Assembly (NCBI GenBank): GCA_028829895.1
Contig: CM054178.1
Coordinates: 65,812,335-65,876,334, forward strand
Source: Sinotaia quadrata
Taxonomy: Eukaryota; Mollusca; Gastropoda; Architaenioglossa; Viviparidae
Direction of reading: 5' to 3'
Length of the DNA: 64,000 nt
Part shown: piece by piece, positions 60,221 to 64,000 of the stretch
Numbering within the stretch: position 1 is the first letter of the stretch
Layout: each line of letters begins with the position of its first letter
Notes under the pieces: model-generated
What the model saw: only the letters and a program-made list of their open reading frames with translations
What the model was told of the DNA's origin: nothing
Database searches by the model: none
Program-made: the position numbers and the translations under genes

Positions 60221-60475
60221 GGACAGGGAAGATAGAGTACCGCGAATTCAAAGCCTTCATGCAAGAAGAGATGAGGAAGTCCGAGGAACCGGAAGGGCAA
60301 GAGAAGGCAGTGCGCATGGCTTTTCGGGTTTTTGACCAGAACGGTGACGGATACATTGACGTCAAGGAGCTTAAGAACGCCATGAAAAATCTCGGGGAGC
60401 CGCTGACTGACAAAGAGTTATCGGACATGATGAAAGAGGCGGATATTGATAAGGACGGGAGGATTAATTATGAAG
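60221..60475 (+). CDS. Calmodulin-like EF-hand protein, exon with EF2 end, EF3, EF4
   Basis: Acceptor ATTTTCATTCTGCCAG ends at 60220 and donor GTTTGT starts at 60476. It enters and leaves in phase 1. It completes loop 2 (DRSG-TGKIEYRE), encodes an acidic linker (MQEEMRKSEEPEGQEK) like the calmodulin central helix, loop 3 DQNGDGYIDVKE (60334-60369, canonical) and loop 4 from 60442 up to position 11 (DIDKDGRINYE). The LTDKELSDMMKEADIDKDG segment is very close to the calmodulin consensus. All four loops keep Asp at 1 and Glu at 12, so four Ca2+ sites are predicted. GC content is well above the flanking introns. Confidence 0.96.
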
Positions 60476-60769
60476 GTTTGTAAACGTGAACGAAAAAATT
60501 AACACAAAAAGAGAGATTGCGAGTAAATGAGACTGAGAGATTGAGAGTGAAAAAAACTGAATAAAGGTTTTTAAAATGTCTGAGGGCTAAGCAATAGTTT
60601 GAAGAGTGAAGTTATACAAGAGACTGAGCGAGAGACTGAGAGCAAAGAAGATAGCCTACTGTAGGTACACGAGATATGGTTATCAAGAGAATGAAAGTAA
60701 AAGAGAGACAGAGATAGCTAGACTAATATCAGGTGAGAGATTAAACAGGAGACTGAGAGAAAGTGAGAG

Positions 60770-61020
60770 ATGATCGAGAGTAAACAGGAGACTGAGAGAA
60801 AGCAAGGGATAAAGAGTAAACAGGGGACTGAGAGAAAGCAAGGGATAAAGAGTAAACAGGGGACTGAGAGAAAGCAAGGGATAAAGAGTAAACAGGGGAC
60901 TGAGAGAAAGCAAGGGATAAAGAGTAAACAGGGGACTGAGAGAAAGCAAGGGATAAAGAGTAAACAGGAGACTGAGAGAAAGCAAGGGATAAAGAGTAAA
61001 CAGGAGACTGAGAGAAAGAG
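60770..61020. repeat. 36-bp minisatellite in the last intron
   Basis: Seven near-identical units of GAGTAAACAGGGGACTGAGA, GAAAGCAAGGGATAAA end 120 bp before the last exon. A GGGG/AGG variant separates the middle copies from the outer ones. Open frames on both strands (12-residue repeats) are artefacts of the 36-bp period. Confidence 0.96.
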
Positions 61021-61143
61021 AGAGAGAGAAAGAGAGAGAGAGAGCGAGAGTAAACAGGAAACTGAAAGTGAGAGAGCGAGAGTAAACAAGAGTTTGCATT
61101 GTTTGTGTTTACAAAATTAACATACATCGTTGTCTATTTCCAG

Positions 61144-61181
61144 AATTCATACGAGTATGGATAAAATCCGGAAAGAAATGA
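61144..61181 (+). CDS. Calmodulin-like EF-hand protein, last coding exon
   Basis: The acceptor GTCTATTTCCAG ends at 61143. Two bases complete the Glu at position 12 of EF loop 4, then FIRVWIKSGKK and TGA (61179-61181). An intron dividing the NYE/EF of the fourth EF-hand is also found in vertebrate calmodulin genes (established knowledge), which supports the model. The C-terminus is basic (KSGKK) rather than the MTAK ending of calmodulin. No clear AATAAA follows within several hundred bases, so the polyadenylation site is not located. Confidence 0.9.
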
Positions 61182-61777
61182 AGCCTTCACATGTATCTCT
61201 GTGCGTGCCTTTCCTTATGTGAAACCCTTCCTGACGTCACAGTTTCGTTTGACAGTCGTATTCTTTGAACGTCACATCGTTTGACTTTTGGAACACATGA
61301 GTATATATTGTAAGAAAAAAAGTAAACTCAACCTCACCAACCCGACCAGCAATGCCTGCTATTAATTTTCGAACGCAAAGACAATGAGCTGAATTAGACG
61401 CATAGACAGACATGCGTAAAACAGTACTTGCCTTTCAACAGCGTTCTGTGTTGTTCTCTATGCTTTAATTGTGGCTACAAGTGCGAGTGAGGTTAATTTT
61501 GACAGATAGGATGTTTCTGGCAATCTAGCTTTGATCATTGTTGTGGTGCATATTGTTGCACTTGACTTGAATTGTATATATGGAATGTTTTGCCTACCTG
61601 TCTTTGACCTTTACGTTAAGCGCATAATATGAAATCTGGAATATTTAAAAAAAAATCCTCTTAATTATCATCACAAAAAAATTATAAATAATCGTACGGA
61701 TAATTTAACACATGAATAGGAAACTCTAATTAATTTCCGTTTTCGGTGGCCATGGTTACGCAGTCCACATTTTGGGC
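61182..61777 (+). other. Probable 3' UTR start, then AT-rich spacer
   Basis: Sequence after the stop is unique and moderately GC-balanced to about 61560 (including CCTGACGTCACAG at about 61230), then AT-rich. The 3' UTR end cannot be placed. Confidence 0.4.
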
Positions 61778-62030
61778 ATACGTCTCATGATGACAGAAAG
61801 TCTTTATGCTCGCCGTAAAAATGTACACATGAAATAATACATACGTCTCATGATGACAGAAAGTCTTTATGCTCGCCGTAAAAATGTACACATGAAATAA
61901 TACATACGTCTCATGATGACAAGTCTTTATGCTCGCCGTAAAAATGTACACATGAAATAATACATACGTCTCATGATGACAAGTCTTTATGCTCGCCATA
62001 AAAATGTACACATGAAATAATACATACGCC
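61778..62030. repeat. 60/63-bp minisatellite, four copies
   Basis: Units contain CATACGTCTCATGATGACAG, TCTTTATGCTCGCCGTAAAA and TGTACACATGAAATAATA. The first two have AGAAAG (63 bp) and the last two lack 3 bp (60 bp). Confidence 0.95.
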
Positions 62031-62247
62031 TCAAACGATTCCGAAAGTCAAGGAAGAATCTATAAGCACATCCGAAAATGCTAAACAGCAGAGAGCAAAA
62101 CTGAAGACTTAGCGACAGAAAGCAAGCAATATTTTCATCGTAGAATCTCTAGTAGCTTTTGCGCACTGATTTTGGAAAATTTCGGAACAACGCTACCAGA
62201 ATGAACGTGCGGCAATTAATTAACAAAATTTACCAAACGCTGCAACA

Positions 62248-62375
62248 TTTCATTTCTCAGGTTTAGCTAAGCTGTGACATGTCCAGCTAGCACTCAAGTA
62301 TTTCATTTCCCAGTTAAGCGAAGCTGTGACCACGTGTCCAGCTAGCACTCAAGTATTCCATTTCCCAGATTAAAC
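62248..62375. repeat. ~58-bp minisatellite, about 2.5 copies
   Basis: TTTCATTTCCCAG, AGCTGTGAC and TCCAGCTAGCACTCAAGTAT recur in order. Confidence 0.88.
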
Positions 62376-62439
62376 TTAAGAAGTGACAATGCGCCTAACT
62401 AACATTAAAGTATAATTGCTTGAGAGATGGAATGCACTG

Positions 62440-62810
62440 GAGGTTGCTCGGATAATGGGATATACAGATATCCATGTTAATGGAATATATTGGTTTGTTG
62501 CTGAGTTAAACAGGAAGTGTAGAGTGGAATATATTGGAAATTGTTCGACTTTGTAGATTCAGTCTGATAGACAGAATGTATTAAAACTTGTTTGACTAAA
62601 TAGAACACAGAGAAATTAATTTTAGATTCGAAATTGTTCGGCTACAGTGATTCACTTTGATAGGGAATGATTCTCTAGATTTCCCATGTATACTCGCACA
62701 AATAGGAAATAGAAAGATTCACTTTGATAGACTGAATAGTTTGGAATTTACTCGGATAAACGGGAAATGTAGAGATTCTACAGAATAGAATATTTAAGAT
62801 TTTACTTCAT
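62440..62810. repeat. Degenerate ~58-bp repeats
   Basis: GGAAATGTAGAG, GATTCACTTTGATAGA and TTGTTCG(G/A) recur loosely. Confidence 0.6.
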
Positions 62811-62849
62811 GGCTGGACAATTATTTTCATGCAGTGCACATAATCATAG

Positions 62850-63085
62850 TTGTCTGGTTAGTTGGGTACATAATTATATTTGCCTGGTTAATTGGATACA
62901 TAATTATATTTGTCTGGTTAGTTGGGTACATAATTATATTTGCCTGGTTGGTTGGGTACTTAATTATATTTGCCTGGTTAGTTGGGAACATAATTGTATT
63001 TGTCTGGTTAGTTGGGTAAAAAATTATATTTGCTTGGTTAATCGGGTAAATAACTATTCTTGCCTGGTTAGTCGGGTGGCGTTCT
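62850..63085. repeat. 30-bp minisatellite, eight copies
   Basis: Units of GGTTAGTTGGGTACATAATT, ATATTTGTCT. The 30-bp period keeps frames open on both strands. Confidence 0.95.
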
Positions 63086-63129
63086 ACTTGAGTGACATAC
63101 ACAGATTTCACATAAGGCAAGCTTGTAGT

Positions 63130-63670
63130 GGAATAAATACATATTTAATATAAGAGGTTTGCTTTTAGTGGAATATATAAAGATTTGGTGGAATATGTAA
63201 GGATTTAGGGGAGGCATAAGGATTCGGTGAAATACATAAGGATTTTGAGAAAGATAAGGATGGGGTGGAATACATAAGGATTAAGGAGAGACATAAGGAT
63301 TGTGTGAAATATATAAGGATTTAGGTGAAAACTAGAGGATCTAGGGGATATGTAAAGATTTATGGAAAGAAATTAGCATTTAGTGGAAGACATAAGGATT
63401 GGGTGGAATATAAAAGAATTTAGATGAATACATGAGGATCTAGTGGAATATATTTAGGGAAGAATGGGGATGTAGTTGAATATATAAGGATTTAAGGAAA
63501 GACATGATGATTTAGAGGAAGACATACTGATTAGTTGGAATATATAAGGATCAATGGGAAGATATAAGGATATAGGGGAAGGAACAAATATTTCGTGAAA
63601 TATAGGATTTAGGGGAAAACATAAGAATTTAGGGGAAGACATAAGAAGGGTGGAGCATAAAAGGATTTAG
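63130..63670. repeat. ~32-37-bp degenerate minisatellite (GGTGGAATATATAAGGATTTAGG)
   Basis: About 15 units alternate GGAATATATAAGGATT and GGGGAAGACATAAGGATT types, with much drift. Confidence 0.88.
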
Positions 63671-64000
63671 AGAAATAACTACACACTCACACTTTTAATT
63701 AAACATATTGACAAATGTCATCCTGCAGTATTTCATTTCTGCGTAACATTTAAAAAAAAAACTAAAATCTAATCTAATTAGCCAATCAAAAACACAGACA
63801 CATATCTCCAGTTTCCTTACAAATTATCTAAGGTGATTGTATGAATGTTAGTTTTCCTATGCATTATCAGCAATTTATGACGACCAATACTTAAGACAAT
63901 CACATTAATATATATGACAGTGTCTATTTAAGACAATCATTATAGTATATATCAATACTCGCCAACGTCACATACTCCATATTCTTGTAGCAAATTGGAA
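63671..64000. other. AT-rich right edge, no gene seen
   Basis: AAGACAATCA occurs twice near 63892 and 63930. Nothing else is recognisable. Confidence 0.5.

Noticed and set aside
61182..62000. Polyadenylation signal for the EF-hand gene
   Set aside because: I could not find a clear AATAAA or ATTAAA at a sensible distance after the stop, so none is annotated.

Overview
The window looks like non-coding nuclear DNA from an animal, most likely a lophotrochozoan and plausibly a mollusc. That placement is an inference from four things: AT-rich intergenic DNA, extreme micro/minisatellite content with long TCTA, CA/GT, GA and CAT tracts, a degraded non-LTR retrotransposon, and one intron-split EF-hand gene with canonical GT-AG splice sites. 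I see no bacterial-type genes, operons, rRNA, CRISPR arrays or convincing tRNAs. Most long open frames here are translations of tandem repeats, not genes.

Only one protein-coding gene is convincing: a plus-strand calmodulin-like protein at the right end. Its exons are 59213-59356, 60221-60475 and 61144-61181 (stop TGA). Their splice phases fit together and they encode four complete EF-hand loops. A possible 37-nt upstream micro-exon at 43933-43969 has the right phase and good splice sites, implying a ~15.2 kb intron. The initiator exon was not found and may lie further left or outside the window.

The rest is a mosaic of tandem arrays. More than forty unrelated minisatellite families with periods of about 20-90 bp, each local and usually of 2-12 copies, run the whole length. 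Several show higher-order structure (66-bp trimer at 20032-20235, 77-bp dimer at 54105-54345, A/B variants at 46405-46825). Simple-sequence tracts include three long TCTA arrays in the same orientation, several CA/GT runs, two CAT-type arrays and large polypurine/polypyrimidine blocks (17982-19105 and 34330-35220).

Mobile-element remains are a minus-strand LINE reverse-transcriptase relic with an internal deletion (15000-16112) lying inside a satellite-like array, two copies of a short hAT-like inverted-terminal-repeat element (2430-2550, 44627-44791), a hAT-end-like fragment near 7.98-8.07 kb, and two unclassified dispersed repeat pairs (16344-16722 with 31980-32372; 33366-33535 with 58335-58505). 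A ~1.5 kb segment at 29076-30585 separates two blocks of one minisatellite family and may be an insertion. Two short exon-like open frames (16734-16899 and 55953-56042) are recorded at low confidence.
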